From positions 38,286 to 102,285 of the forward strand of contig PWHN01000044.1 of NCBI GenBank assembly GCA_003554945.1: 64,000 nucleotides of DNA, read 5' to 3'. Below are positions 1-8,616 of the stretch, one piece after another; positions within the stretch are counted from its first letter, which is position 1; every line of letters begins with the position of its first letter. Both the position numbers and the translations under genes were made by a program. The notes under the pieces were generated by a model, which saw nothing but the letters and a program-made list of their open reading frames with translations, was not told the origin of the DNA and made no database searches. The stretch comes from a bacterium. GTDB lineage: Bacteria; T1Sed10-126.

Positions 1-611
1 CTGATGAGCTGAAACAGCGTGTAGATAAGATAGCGGAGGCCAGTCCGGAGAAAAATGCTCTGGCGCTGGACGTTCGTGGTATCAGCGAGGTAACGACAAA
101 TGCTGTGAAAGAATTCAAGCTAATTCGTGACATAGTAAATGAGAAAGGCTGGGACTTTTATCTCTGCAACATCCCTCGGCTTTTGCAGCCAAAAATATTA
201 AGAAACGAAAAAAACCGCGATGAATTAAACGTCTTCGCAAGCCGCGAAAATTTATTTTCACACCTGGAAGAGATAGAATCCAGCAAAATAAGCGTGACAC
301 CGGATCCATTACCGGTAATCGTTCGGACACCTGAAGGTGTAAGACTATTACAGGGGCAGGCTGTCGACCTTTCCGGTGATTACCTATATGTGCAGACAAC
401 AGACAAAAACGCCCTGGCTTTCAAGATGAAAAGAAAACAGCCGGCTGAAATTTCTTTCGAGACGAACAAATTTCAGATTCCACCCAGAGAGGCTCTCATA
501 CTGGATTCTAAAACAAAAGAAGAGGGGAAAGGTTTTCTGCTGACAGTTGAACTAACTGAGCTGCTGGAGCAGGATCTTGAACTGCTTAATAATTATTTCA
601 GTCCTCGCTAA
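1..611 (+). CDS. Partial protein, STAS-like then PilZ-like region
   Basis: The frame is open from the window edge (codons in phase from base 3), so the 5' end is missing. An internal GTG at 105 would make a 168-residue protein, but the residues before it (a stretch reading ALDVRGISEVT) continue the same domain. That first part has the alternating hydrophobic pattern of a STAS anti-sigma-antagonist domain. The last 100 residues (GQAVDLSGDYLYVQT, then a basic strand) look like a PilZ-type beta barrel. Both assignments rest on pattern only. It ends two bases before the convergent peptidase gene. Confidence 0.6.
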   Translation, partial: DELKQRVDKIAEASPEKNALALDVRGISEVTTNAVKEFKLIRDIVNEKGWDFYLCNIPRLLQPKILRNEKNRDELNVFASRENLFSHLEEIESSKISVTPDPLPVIVRTPEGVRLLQGQAVDLSGDYLYVQTTDKNALAFKMKRKQPAEISFETNKFQIPPREALILDSKTKEEGKGFLLTVELTELLEQDLELLNNYFSPR

Positions 612-612
612 C

Positions 613-1770
613 TCAATCAGATTTTAGAGCCAGACGCCGCGCGCTGCGGATCAGGGCCATCATTACCTGAACTTGTCCTGTCTCCATGCTGTCAAGCTCA
701 ACCGCCTCGTCCTCATGGTGGCGGTGATGACCGCGAGCCAGCCCAAGAGTGACGGTTGGTATTCCTGCATCAATAAATATACAGCCGTCCGAAGAAGCCG
801 GGCCCGGCTCTGAGGTAATCCCCAGCTCATCGTGAATCTCCTCCACCTCGTCGACGAGCCAGTGATCCTCGCGCAGGCCGGTCACGGGACGCCTGGTCAC
901 CTCTTCCACTGAAAGAGTCAAGCGGCCCTGTTTTTGCGTCTGACCAATAACTTCCATGGTTTGGTCATAGAGTTTTTCCATCAAATCGTTGGCATCCGAC
1001 CTTATTTCAAGATCCAGCTCACAACTATAAGGAACCGTATTGAAGGAACTTCCGCCTTCGATTCGACCGGCGTTTATAACACCAAAGTTATCCTGAGCAT
1101 TTGGCTCTTCAACTCGTTGGTAAAGCCTGGTAATTAACTCACTTAAAATTTTGATCGGGTTGGGACCAGTTTCATCGCGCCAGACGTGACCACCTTTACT
1201 GGTTGCTTTAACTCGCAGCCGGATATTTCCCAGCGACCAGTAGTCAATACGTCCCAATCCGTGCCCTTCGAGACAGAGCACGGCCCCCAGTTGATCATCT
1301 AAATTTTCAACAAAATAGCGGCATCCTCGCAGATTTCCCTGTCCCTCCGTCCCGGTAGTTCCGAGGAGGATGAGGTTGCCCGGCTCTTCAGGTGGAAGCA
1401 GTCGAACAATTGAGAGCAGGGTGGCCAGACCAAGGCTGTCGTCACCGACGCTGGGACCGGTAATTACCCGGTCATTCACCTCAACCGTATGATTAACGGA
1501 ACGGTCAAATACCGTGTCCAGGTGAGCGGTCACACAAACCGGAGGCACATCCCTGGTTTTACGGTGAGCAACAACGTTGCCTTCCGGGTCAATGTAGACG
1601 TTATCCACGTAAAGCTCACGAAACCTTGAAGCCAGCACTTCAGCCCGATCACGTTCATCGAAAGTAGGAGCCGGTGTTTGACTTATTTTTACAATATCGG
1701 CAATCAAATTCATGCGGTCGCTGGCGACGTCTTGACGCAGATCAGACAAATTTACTTCTTTAAGTGTCAT
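613..1770 (-). CDS. M20-family metallopeptidase homologue
   Basis: A 385-residue protein of the M20 amino/carboxypeptidase family, which uses two zinc ions to cut peptides or acylated amino acids. Metal ligands are visible: His83 and Asp85 (TAHLDT), Asp110/111 (GDDSLG), Glu142, Glu168 and a His-rich HHEDE site near residue 351. A lid-type dimerisation region lies around 180-290. The usual Glu-Glu pair is Thr141-Glu142 here, so the general-base glutamate seems to be missing. ATG with GGGAGG ten bases upstream supports the start. No signal peptide, so it is cytosolic; the substrate is unknown. Confidence 0.85.
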   Translation of the reverse strand: MTLKEVNLSDLRQDVASDRMNLIADIVKISQTPAPTFDERDRAEVLASRFRELYVDNVYIDPEGNVVAHRKTRDVPPVCVTAHLDTVFDRSVNHTVEVNDRVITGPSVGDDSLGLATLLSIVRLLPPEEPGNLILLGTTGTEGQGNLRGCRYFVENLDDQLGAVLCLEGHGLGRIDYWSLGNIRLRVKATSKGGHVWRDETGPNPIKILSELITRLYQRVEEPNAQDNFGVINAGRIEGGSSFNTVPYSCELDLEIRSDANDLMEKLYDQTMEVIGQTQKQGRLTLSVEEVTRRPVTGLREDHWLVDEVEEIHDELGITSEPGPASSDGCIFIDAGIPTVTLGLARGHHRHHEDEAVELDSMETGQVQVMMALIRSARRLALKSD

Positions 1771-1819
1771 TCCTAACTGAGCCTCCCTTCAAAATATCGG
1801 AAACCAGCCCGGCAAATTA

Positions 1820-4798
1820 TCAGTATGCCTTCACCTGGTACTGGTTGAAACCAAGCTCTTCCGTCAGTCGCTTGGCAATAAATTTGACGTAATTGTCAAT
1901 ATTCTTGTAATTAACGTATTTAAATGATTTTGCGTCAAATTTGGGGTTAAATTTGGGCTGACAGGACGCGGCGCGCGGGTGACCGCCATCACGGTGCGTC
2001 CCGAGAGCACGGGCAGCATCGTTCAGGTTTAAAATTTCCTCCTGATCCATTACGTTACGCATCAATAGATTGCCCGGTGAAATGGAGTAGAAAAAGTAAT
2101 CCATTGGATACTTACGCCGCAGATGGGCAAGAGCGAGCGGGAAGGAGAGATCAGGCTCGTCCTGCTCACTCCATACGGAGTCGGTAAAGCATATACTGAC
2201 TGTTCCATCGTCACCGGCTAGCTGCATGTTATAAACGTTACGGTCAAGACGTTTCAACACGTCCTCCATGTTTTCTTCTAATTCATCTGGATATTGCTCA
2301 CGCAGCTCAACCAACTCCAGACCGGTAACATCGCAGACAGTTTCAAGAATATAGTAAAGATATTCGGCGAAGTTACGGTCCGAGACGTTATCAAAACGCT
2401 CTTTGGGGAAGGACGGGTTATTCTCCGGCGAGCCCGTCGCAGCAGCTGCGTGCCCACCATCGGCGGGGCTACCAACCTTACTGACCAGATTGCTCAGATC
2501 AATTATGAAACCTTCTTCGTTCACACGACGGGTTGAAAACAGGAAGGAACCGTAGGCATAAAAGTAGTAGTCGATAGAGTAACGCTTGGTCAGATAATTA
2601 AGGGCTGATGCGACGTTAATTGTCGGCTCGCCGAGCTTCTGATTACAGAACGGGGAGAGAGCCGAATAAATATTTACGTCCTGACCGGGTCCGGACGCAT
2701 ATAGTTCCTTATACAGTTGCTCTTTTCCCTTCTCGCCGGCTGTCATGAGCTCCAGCGGATGTAAAAATTTGCGCATCCCCACATGCTCAGCGTAATCACC
2801 GTCCTCAGGCGGCTCAACCAGGTGAATATGAAATAGCGTCTTCTCCACCCGGGGCAATACTTTTTCCAAACCGGCCTCGTATTCAGCAACAACCTCGTCC
2901 CAGCCCTGCCGGGACATGATCTCTTTCATCTCCAACTCATTTTCTACGTTCATAAGCGCCTGAACCATCTCAATTTTATTGTAAGAGGAGCCGATCAGCT
3001 TTGAAATTTCGATAGCCAGCTCAGACTCGCGAATGTGAAGGTCCTGGACGTGAGCTTCCGCTCGTAAACGGCTGAGACCAGAATTGTCGGCGGCCGTTCC
3101 TTCCACGAATTGTTCGTAAATAAGGTCGGCCCCACACTTCTGCTCTTCTATCGGCATCTCCTCGCCCTGGGGCAGGCTGGAGAGAACAATGTCTTCCACA
3201 ATCAGCCCCTCTTCCTTAAGCCCCTGCAGACGTTCAAGGACGGCCGGCTCATAGGGGTGGTGATCGTCAATCCGGATCAAACGAACGTCCTTCTCGGCCA
3301 GATAACGAACATGTTCTTCAATAAGATCGCAATTGATCTCAATCGCCCGCTCCTCCCGCAGGCCCTCACCGGACTCAATTTTTTCCTTATTTGCTGAGGC
3401 ATCAGAAGTTACTTCTCCACTGCTACCTTTTACGTATTCAACCAGTCTAAACTCAGCCGAGTCAGGGGAAGGGTGTTCGTCAAAATAATTCTCACTGAGC
3501 TTCAGATTTTCAGGAAATGTCAGAAAATCAAGGTCGTTGTGGGTTACCGCGATACCAAACTCGTCCGGACTGATCCCATCGTGATTTAGCTTGACCTCAA
3601 CGGTTCCGTCCTCGGCGGTGGGAAGGGCAAGACTATTAAACTCATCGCCTGCCTCTTCCGGACGGGAAAGCGTGACCTCGCCTTCTGTAACGTTAACCAC
3701 CAATTCTATGTCAGAAACCGGGCGGCCAGACGCTGACTCGGAGAGCTGTACAATCAGACGGTCTTCCAGCGGCTGGTGCTGTTCCAACATCCAATCGTAA
3801 GATAGACCCTCCCAGAGTTCGTGCAGAGCTTTCATGTGGGAGTGTATTTTCTTGACGTTAGGATTTTCAGGATTGGCCTGCTGGATTTTATCAACCAGCT
3901 CGTAAAATTCAGATACTGGACCAAGCATAGTAGAGCGCAGAACCTTCAACCAGTCCAGCAGGTCCTGCAGCCCCGCCTCGTCAAGTTCGTCGTTAATGTT
4001 ACGAGTCAAGAGCGCTGTTGATACATAGACGGAAATCCCTTCAACCAGCACTCCCAGAAATTGCTCGTGCCAACCTAAACGTCCTTTGCAGGCAAAGTCA
4101 TACCCGGCAGCGTCGTTTAATAGAAGACGTTCATGAACTTTATCCTGGGGTAGCTCATCGAGCAGGTCACGTTTCATGGTAGAATCCAGAACCTCTTCCA
4201 GTTCTCGAGCCGCCGCCTCAAAATCTTCGCCAAACATTTTTTGACCGAGAAGCTCCATTACCTCTTCCTCGCCGCCGTCACCTACAATCTGCTCGGCGGC
4301 TCCGGCCAGGATACCCGCATAATGAACCGTTGACCAAATTTCAAAAAACTGGCGATCACTATTAATTTTGTCCATCTGTTTGTTCAGGTCGTTAAAAGCC
4401 GCTTTCCAGTGATCGGGAAACACCTCAGAATTTTGATAAAATAATTTCCGTAAATTTTCTTTTTCTTCATATAGCCGGCGGCGGACCTCAGCTTCGTCCT
4501 CACGTTTCATACGTCTTAATTCCAGCCGGGGAGGCAGAGCATCAATCGGAAAGTCAGGCAGATAAACGTCGCAGCCTTCGTGGATGTCGAGGTGTCGGAT
4601 TCCCTCTGAATAATTGACAAAATCAAACTCAAAATCCTCACCATATACCGGTTCTCGTCCCTCTTCTTCCTGAAAGTGGTTCTTAAACCAGGCACCGTAG
4701 AAAGCATTGGAACCGACCGTGTCCAGGTCACCACCCGATTCTTTACCCAGTCCTTCTTTTTCGCCCGCTCCGTGAATCACAAAAATCTTCTTGCGCAT
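1820..4798 (-). CDS. Giant DHH-type phosphoesterase-like protein with split catalytic core
   Basis: A 992-residue protein I do not recognise as a named family. Residues 24-30 (DLDTVGS) look like DHH motif I and Asp77/Asp82 (CDVYLPD) like motif II. DDHHP at 511-515 is the signature DHH motif III. CGADLIYEQF at 555-564 and AADNSG at 569-574 resemble the next conserved helices. Two C-terminal modules each carry a glycine-rich GGH (781-783 and 938-940, the second GGHPRAAS), as in DHHA1 substrate-binding domains. Some 400 residues separate motifs II and III: helices (100-330) and a beta-rich stretch (345-430) like an Ig-like or carboxypeptidase-regulatory fold. Family members cleave oligonucleotides, cyclic dinucleotides or pyrophosphate. 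It stands alone, with no signal peptide. Confidence 0.7.
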   Translation of the reverse strand: MRKKIFVIHGAGEKEGLGKESGGDLDTVGSNAFYGAWFKNHFQEEEGREPVYGEDFEFDFVNYSEGIRHLDIHEGCDVYLPDFPIDALPPRLELRRMKREDEAEVRRRLYEEKENLRKLFYQNSEVFPDHWKAAFNDLNKQMDKINSDRQFFEIWSTVHYAGILAGAAEQIVGDGGEEEVMELLGQKMFGEDFEAAARELEEVLDSTMKRDLLDELPQDKVHERLLLNDAAGYDFACKGRLGWHEQFLGVLVEGISVYVSTALLTRNINDELDEAGLQDLLDWLKVLRSTMLGPVSEFYELVDKIQQANPENPNVKKIHSHMKALHELWEGLSYDWMLEQHQPLEDRLIVQLSESASGRPVSDIELVVNVTEGEVTLSRPEEAGDEFNSLALPTAEDGTVEVKLNHDGISPDEFGIAVTHNDLDFLTFPENLKLSENYFDEHPSPDSAEFRLVEYVKGSSGEVTSDASANKEKIESGEGLREERAIEINCDLIEEHVRYLAEKDVRLIRIDDHHPYEPAVLERLQGLKEEGLIVEDIVLSSLPQGEEMPIEEQKCGADLIYEQFVEGTAADNSGLSRLRAEAHVQDLHIRESELAIEISKLIGSSYNKIEMVQALMNVENELEMKEIMSRQGWDEVVAEYEAGLEKVLPRVEKTLFHIHLVEPPEDGDYAEHVGMRKFLHPLELMTAGEKGKEQLYKELYASGPGQDVNIYSALSPFCNQKLGEPTINVASALNYLTKRYSIDYYFYAYGSFLFSTRRVNEEGFIIDLSNLVSKVGSPADGGHAAAATGSPENNPSFPKERFDNVSDRNFAEYLYYILETVCDVTGLELVELREQYPDELEENMEDVLKRLDRNVYNMQLAGDDGTVSICFTDSVWSEQDEPDLSFPLALAHLRRKYPMDYFFYSISPGNLLMRNVMDQEEILNLNDAARALGTHRDGGHPRAASCQPKFNPKFDAKSFKYVNYKNIDNYVKFIAKRLTEELGFNQYQVKAY

Positions 4799-4977
4799 GT
4801 TATCCTCCTATGGAAAGTTATTTTCTCCCTTTTTCTGCATTTATAAAATACCAAAAATTGACGAAAAGAAATAGAGTCTTGTTTTCAATTTTTTTTGCTC
4901 GAGACCAATATTAATTTTTTTGACAGATAGAGGGAGTAAGAACTTCTGCGAAAAGGTTGGCGGAGGAAACATAAATT
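4799..4977. other. AT-rich divergent intergenic region
   Basis: This 179-base gap lies between the divergent DHH-like gene and the glycosyltransferase, so it must hold both promoters. A TTGACA at 4920-4925 is a candidate -35 box for the rightward gene, but no good -10 follows at 17 bases. GGCGGAGG near 4960 is the ribosome binding site of the glycosyltransferase. Confidence 0.35.
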
Positions 4978-6054
4978 ATGGGTTTAAAAATACAGTTCAC
5001 CGGTTTGCTTGCCAGCCCGACGAGCTGGGCACGGGTGGGCCGGGGTATGTTATCCCGACTGACGGCGGTCGACGGAATTGATCTGAAGATTAAACCGACC
5101 CGGGGAAAGCTGTGGACAAAAGACTTTCCCCTGCCGGCTGAAATTAAGACAGCGATTGGTGAGTGGCGAACACCCGATTTCGAGCTGATGTTTGCCTACC
5201 CACCGCTGCTGAAGAAATATCACGGCAAGAAGACTCGGCTCTGGAATTTTTCTGTTTATGAACCCAGCCGACTTCCCGTTTCCTGGGTAGATCCGCTCAA
5301 CAGAGACTGCGAGCGTGTGTTGGTTCCTTCTCGCCACAACTACAACCTCTATCAAAAAAGTGGCGTCCGGGAAGAACAACTGGAATTAATTCCTTACGGC
5401 TACTCCACCCGGCATTTTCCGGAATCACTTCCCTGGCCGGAAGATGAACAGTTAAATATTTTGACCGTGGCCACTCCACACTACCGCAAGGGCCTGGACG
5501 TTTTGTTGGCCTCCTCTGATCTATTGACAGAAAAACAGCTTCACTGGCAGGTACAGTTGCCTTACGTACCCGCAGAGAAAAAGACTGAATTCTGGGAAGA
5601 CGGGGAGATCAGAAAAAAACTGGAGACGGCCGGTTTTGACGTCCGGGTGGGTAGACTGTCGGATGCCGAAATAACAGAGTTATACAGGAGGACTAACCTG
5701 CTGGTTCAACCGAGTCGCTCGGAAGGCTTCGGCCTGGCAATACTCGAAGGGATGGCGGCCGGGCGACCGGTAGTGACAAGCAACTGGGGCGGACAGCTCG
5801 ACTTCGCCGGCCCGGGAATGATTCGCATCGAGGGCCAACTGCGTCCGGCGCGTGACTGCCAGTATGATGAAAAGCATCCCGCCGCCAAGGTTTTTGAACC
5901 GGACAAAGATGATTTCCGGCATCAGCTTATTCAGCTTCTCGACAGACCCGATGAGCTAAAAGAGCTGGGCCTGCAGGCACGAAAAAGCGTCCGGGACTTC
6001 ACCTGGAAAAACGCCGCAGATAAGCTGGCAAACCTGCTCAAACAATCGTATTGA
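4978..6054 (+). CDS. GT4-family glycosyltransferase
   Basis: A 358-residue GT-B retaining glycosyltransferase. The nucleotide-sugar site is clear: SRSEGFGLAILEGMAAGRPV (about residues 243-262) has the E-x7-E motif of GT4. Upstream are VPSRHN and PYGYSTRHF, as in enzymes for polysaccharide or glycolipid synthesis. ATG with GGAGGAAA upstream. It sits alone between a divergent gene and repeats, so donor and acceptor cannot be told. A second GT4 at 37951-39045 is a distant paralogue. Confidence 0.85.
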   Translation: MGLKIQFTGLLASPTSWARVGRGMLSRLTAVDGIDLKIKPTRGKLWTKDFPLPAEIKTAIGEWRTPDFELMFAYPPLLKKYHGKKTRLWNFSVYEPSRLPVSWVDPLNRDCERVLVPSRHNYNLYQKSGVREEQLELIPYGYSTRHFPESLPWPEDEQLNILTVATPHYRKGLDVLLASSDLLTEKQLHWQVQLPYVPAEKKTEFWEDGEIRKKLETAGFDVRVGRLSDAEITELYRRTNLLVQPSRSEGFGLAILEGMAAGRPVVTSNWGGQLDFAGPGMIRIEGQLRPARDCQYDEKHPAAKVFEPDKDDFRHQLIQLLDRPDELKELGLQARKSVRDFTWKNAADKLANLLKQSY

Positions 6055-6071
6055 AACTAATCCGCGCTCAC

Positions 6072-6120
6072 ATCCCCCCCTTTGTCTTCCCCCCCTCAAG
6101 GGGGGAAAAGGAAAGTGGGG
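6072..6120. repeat. Dispersed C/G-rich palindrome
   Basis: A run of C's followed by TCAAGGGGGGAAAAGG forms an imperfect palindrome downstream of the glycosyltransferase. Close relatives lie at 48649-48696 and 56275-56308, and the same core sits inside the elements at 6574-6653 and 33579-33675. Confidence 0.7.
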
Positions 6121-6152
6121 ATGGTCTTGAACGATAACCGTTTAAAATTCAA

Positions 6153-6200
6153 GATGGATTCCGGATCACGCTCCCTTCGGTCGCTTCCCCGGGATGACGA
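6153..6200. repeat. Dispersed palindrome, GGATTCCGG...GGGATGACG type
   Basis: Starts ATGGATTCCGGATCACG and ends CCCCGGGATGACGA, so the two ends pair. It is one copy of a family also seen at 8659-8688, 8719-8760, 10327-10435, 48301-48330, 48421-48470, 48601-48631 and 48703-48732. All copies are intergenic. Confidence 0.7.
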
Positions 6201-6244
6201 TTGGCAGCTCATTTGGAAGTATGCGCTAAGCAATTGCCTTACAA

Positions 6245-6553
6245 CTAAACACTAACTGCTTCGTCAGCGTTAAGTTCAACCGTGTCAAAAGTATAGACTT
6301 TGCGCAGGTCTTTCGTAATTTCCCAGACACAGCTAAGCCCTTCGGGGAACTGCACGACGTCGCCGGCTTCGGCCTCAATACTCTCGTCGTTCGGCAGGTG
6401 AATTATAACCTCGCCTTCGATAATATACCCCGTTTCAGTCGAAGCATACGACCAGTCGAACTTGCTGGCTTCCTTCGACCAGGGCGACCAGGAATCTATT
6501 CCCAGCTCCTCTTTTCGAGCCTCATCAATTTGTTTTTCAACTTTCACTTCCAT
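6245..6553 (-). CDS. Small cupin protein (DUF861/cupin_3 type)
   Basis: A 102-residue single-domain cupin. The core TGYIIEGEVIIHLPND, then EAGDVVQFPEGLSCVWEI and RKVY, matches the cupin_3 (DUF861, EutQ/ureidoglycine aminohydrolase-like) pattern of GDxxxFPxG and a terminal RKxY. A GTG nine bases upstream overlaps the GGAGG ribosome binding site, so the ATG at 6553, eight bases after GGAGG, is the better start. These proteins often bind a metal and a small acid or amide; the ligand here is unknown. Confidence 0.8.
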   Translation of the reverse strand: MEVKVEKQIDEARKEELGIDSWSPWSKEASKFDWSYASTETGYIIEGEVIIHLPNDESIEAEAGDVVQFPEGLSCVWEITKDLRKVYTFDTVELNADEAVSV

Positions 6554-6573
6554 CACAAACACCTCCTTTTTTT

Positions 6574-6653
6574 GTAACTACTCATCTATCCCCTCTCCTC
6601 TCCCCCATTTGCCTTTCCCCCCTTCAAGGGGGGGAAATAAGGTGAGTAGTTAC
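6574..6653. repeat. MITE-like inverted-repeat element, copy A
   Basis: Begins GTAACTACTCATCTATCCCC and ends GGTGAGTAGTTAC, so the 11-base ends are inverted repeats. The interior has the C-run/TCAAGG/G-run palindrome. Copies B (32809-32883) and C (33579-33675) have the same ends with different interiors. This copy lies just upstream of the cupin ribosome binding site. Confidence 0.75.
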
Positions 6654-6841
6654 TTATTTTAATGCTTTTGGCTGATAATTTTATCTTTTTAGAAGAATTT
6701 TCCAAGCTAATTTTTACAGAGGTCAAAACCTTACAGAAGAGTTTCTTGATTTTTCCTTCTCCACCTCCAGTAGATGGGGAAGGCTCCGGCCGGTTCTGTC
6801 CGAGGCTCGTAGACGACCGGGATGAAAATTTTAGCAACAAG

Positions 6842-6850
6842 TGGTATAAT
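6842..6850 (+). promoter_or_regulatory. Extended -10 promoter of the ferredoxin gene
   Basis: TGGTATAAT contains a perfect -10 box (6845-6850) preceded by the extended TGn. There is no strong -35, as is usual for extended -10 promoters. The ferredoxin start lies 47 bases downstream. Confidence 0.6.
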
Positions 6851-6897
6851 TTTATTTCAAGTAATAAATTGAATCTTTATAAGGTGAGGTGTAAATT

Positions 6898-7071
6898 ATG
6901 GTCAAAGTAGACAAAGAGCTCTGTACGAGCTGTGGTATCTGCGTGGACAGCTGTCCGGTGCAAGCGATAGAGATGGACGGCGACGACCTGGCTGAAATCG
7001 ACCAGGACATCTGCGAGAACCACCAGGTCTGTATTGACGTATGTCCTGTCGACGCTATCGCAGAGGAATAA
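6898..7071 (+). CDS. Small dicluster-type ferredoxin with Cys-to-His change
   Basis: A 57-residue ferredoxin, an electron carrier in the cytosol. The first cluster motif is intact: Cys9, Cys12, Cys15, then Cys19-Pro. In the second, Cys39, Cys45 and Cys49-Pro are present but the position expected for the second Cys is His42. The second site may therefore hold a [3Fe-4S] or a His-ligated cluster. Start ATG follows AGGTGAGGTG. It is a single gene with its own promoter and a following hairpin. Confidence 0.9.
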   Translation: MVKVDKELCTSCGICVDSCPVQAIEMDGDDLAEIDQDICENHQVCIDVCPVDAIAEE

Positions 7072-7086
7072 TCGGATTAATTAGAG

Positions 7087-7127
7087 GGCAGCGCTATCAG
7101 ACGGTTAACCCGTTCGATAGCGCTGCC
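7087..7127. terminator. Bidirectional hairpin after ferredoxin and rbr-like gene
   Basis: GGCAGCGCTATC at 7087-7098 pairs perfectly with GATAGCGCTGCC at 7116-7127, a 12-base stem. It sits between the convergent ferredoxin and rubrerythrin-like genes. The T tract is weak (TGTTT). Confidence 0.7.
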
Positions 7128-7139
7128 TGTTTACAAGAC

Positions 7140-7631
7140 TTACTTAACCTGCTTTAGCTTTTTAGTCAAAGTAACCAGGTGGTCTTTCTCCTCTTCAATA
7201 ATTTTCTCAACTTTTTCTCGCCCGTATTCCGCCGGCACATTGTCAACAATCTCCCGGTAAAAAAGAATAGTATCCTTCTCCATCCGCACACCGGTCTTGA
7301 GTATGTCAGCGAGAGACTCTTCACCGGTCAACTGTTTGGTCGCAGCAGGATCACCCTCACCGCCGTGTGAATCGGCCATTGCCTGCAGAAAAAGGTCAAC
7401 CTCGCCGTCGGGATCAAAACCGGTTGCGCCGACTGCACTACCGCCAAGAGATTCACGCATAGCGGAAAAAGTCTTGACGTGGTCGTCCTCCATTTCGGCC
7501 AGTTTGACAAGAAAATCATACTCACCCGCCGCCTCGTTAAGTTCGGCGGCGCGACGGTAAAACTGGGCGGCGTTCTTCTCAATTTCTACGGCAAACTCAA
7601 AAATCTCATCTGCTTTAAAACTGATACCCAT
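7140..7631 (-). CDS. Rubrerythrin/ferritin-like diiron protein
   Basis: A 163-residue four-helix protein with two diiron half-sites. The first helix pair has EIEKNAAQFY and EMEDDHV; the second has RMEKDTILFY and EEEKDHL. This is the E...ExxH arrangement of the rubrerythrin-like superfamily. It lacks the rubredoxin domain of true rubrerythrin. The ATG at 7631 has GAGGAGG upstream and gives no overlap with the ferritin gene, which ends four bases before; an ORF start further upstream would run into ferritin. It is last in the dfx-ftn-rbr operon and probably handles peroxide or iron. Confidence 0.85.
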   Translation of the reverse strand: MGISFKADEIFEFAVEIEKNAAQFYRRAAELNEAAGEYDFLVKLAEMEDDHVKTFSAMRESLGGSAVGATGFDPDGEVDLFLQAMADSHGGEGDPAATKQLTGEESLADILKTGVRMEKDTILFYREIVDNVPAEYGREKVEKIIEEEKDHLVTLTKKLKQVK

Positions 7632-7635
7632 GCTA

Positions 7636-8154
7636 TCAGTCCTCCTCACCGGGAATTTGAAACATTGGCGGTCGCGCGGCAAACTCACGATCCAACATCA
7701 TTAACCCGCGCGGATCGTCGCCTGCCATCTTTAACTGCTGCACAAGCTCGTCGGCTGAATCTTCCTCTTCTACCTGTTCTTCAACAAACCACTGAAGGAA
7801 CTGCCGGGTGGCATGATCGCCTACCTCCTCCGCCAGATCAACCAGCTCGTTGATAAGACTGGTTACTTTCTGTTCGTGTTCAAACGTGGTTTCAGCTACG
7901 TCCAGGGCAGAATCCCACTCAACCGGCGGCTTTTCTATCTCATCAAGAATTACTCGCCCGCCCCGCTCCTGGACATAATTTTGGATTTTCATCGCATGAA
8001 CCGCTTCTTCCTGGGCCTGGATCTGCATCCAGTGTGCAAAGCCGCTTAAATTTTCCTCTTCCAGATAAGCGGACATCGACAGGTAAAGGTAAGAAGAGTA
8101 AAGTTCGGCATTAATCTGTTCGTTCAACGCCTCTTCGACTTCAGTTTTAAGCAT
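7636..8154 (-). CDS. ftnA: Bacterial non-haem ferritin
   Basis: A 172-residue ferritin that oxidises Fe(II) and stores it in a 24-mer shell. Hallmarks are LNEQINAELYSSYLYLSMSAY at the first helix, AQEEAVHAMKI with the ferroxidase ExxH, and ATRQFLQWFVEEQVEEE near residue 120-135. Length fits FtnA (about 165-175). It follows dfx by three bases and precedes the rubrerythrin-like gene by four, so the three are one operon. Confidence 0.93.
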   Translation of the reverse strand: MLKTEVEEALNEQINAELYSSYLYLSMSAYLEEENLSGFAHWMQIQAQEEAVHAMKIQNYVQERGGRVILDEIEKPPVEWDSALDVAETTFEHEQKVTSLINELVDLAEEVGDHATRQFLQWFVEEQVEEEDSADELVQQLKMAGDDPRGLMMLDREFAARPPMFQIPGEED

Positions 8155-8157
8155 TCC

Positions 8158-8532
8158 TTACGACCTCCAGAGACCGTGGACGTTACAATGTTCACGGGCG
8201 CTTACTTCTTCAGCGTCTACTTCGAACTTAGCCACCGGCTCATCTCCCGGTTCCAGATACTGCTTACAGCTCTTGCCGTCAGCGGTTAACTCTATCCACT
8301 CGATGTAGTGAGCTTCTTCCATCGGGTGAATCGTGCTGCCTACTGTAACTTTGTAACCACCTTCAATCTCTTCTATTACGGGCACGTGTTTCTCCGTCGT
8401 ATAATCGGCCGTCTGTTCTTCCAGCAGCTCCATCGGCTGGCCGCAGCAGACAAGCTGTCCTTTGCCACCTCGCAGCACTTCGACAATATTGTCGCAGAGC
8501 TCACAGGCGTAAACTTCAGAGCGTTTCGCCAT
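8158..8532 (-). CDS. dfx: Desulfoferrodoxin (superoxide reductase)
   Basis: A 124-residue two-domain superoxide reductase. The N-terminal desulforedoxin domain has Cys10, Cys13, Cys29 and Cys30 for centre I. Centre II ligands are His49 (after Glu47-Lys48), His69, His75, Cys116 and His119 (HCNVH). It reduces superoxide to peroxide without making oxygen, which suits anaerobes. It is first in the dfx-ftn-rbr operon; ferritin and the diiron protein would deal with iron and peroxide. Confidence 0.95.
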   Translation of the reverse strand: MAKRSEVYACELCDNIVEVLRGGKGQLVCCGQPMELLEEQTADYTTEKHVPVIEEIEGGYKVTVGSTIHPMEEAHYIEWIELTADGKSCKQYLEPGDEPVAKFEVDAEEVSAREHCNVHGLWRS

Positions 8533-8588
8533 AGTAAATCATCCTTTCTAAAAATTAGTTGCGTAAAAGTTTGATTGATTCTACGTTC

Positions 8589-8616
8589 ATTTTACATTAC
8601 CCAAAAAAATTTACAA
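8589..8616 (-). promoter_or_regulatory. dfx operon promoter with direct-repeat operator
   Basis: On the minus strand TTGTAA (8611-8616) and TAAAAT (8589-8594) are 16 bases apart, ending 57 bases before dfx. The plus-strand string AATTTACAA occurs at 8608-8616 and again at 8622-8630, a 14-base direct repeat covering the -35 region. Confidence 0.5.
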
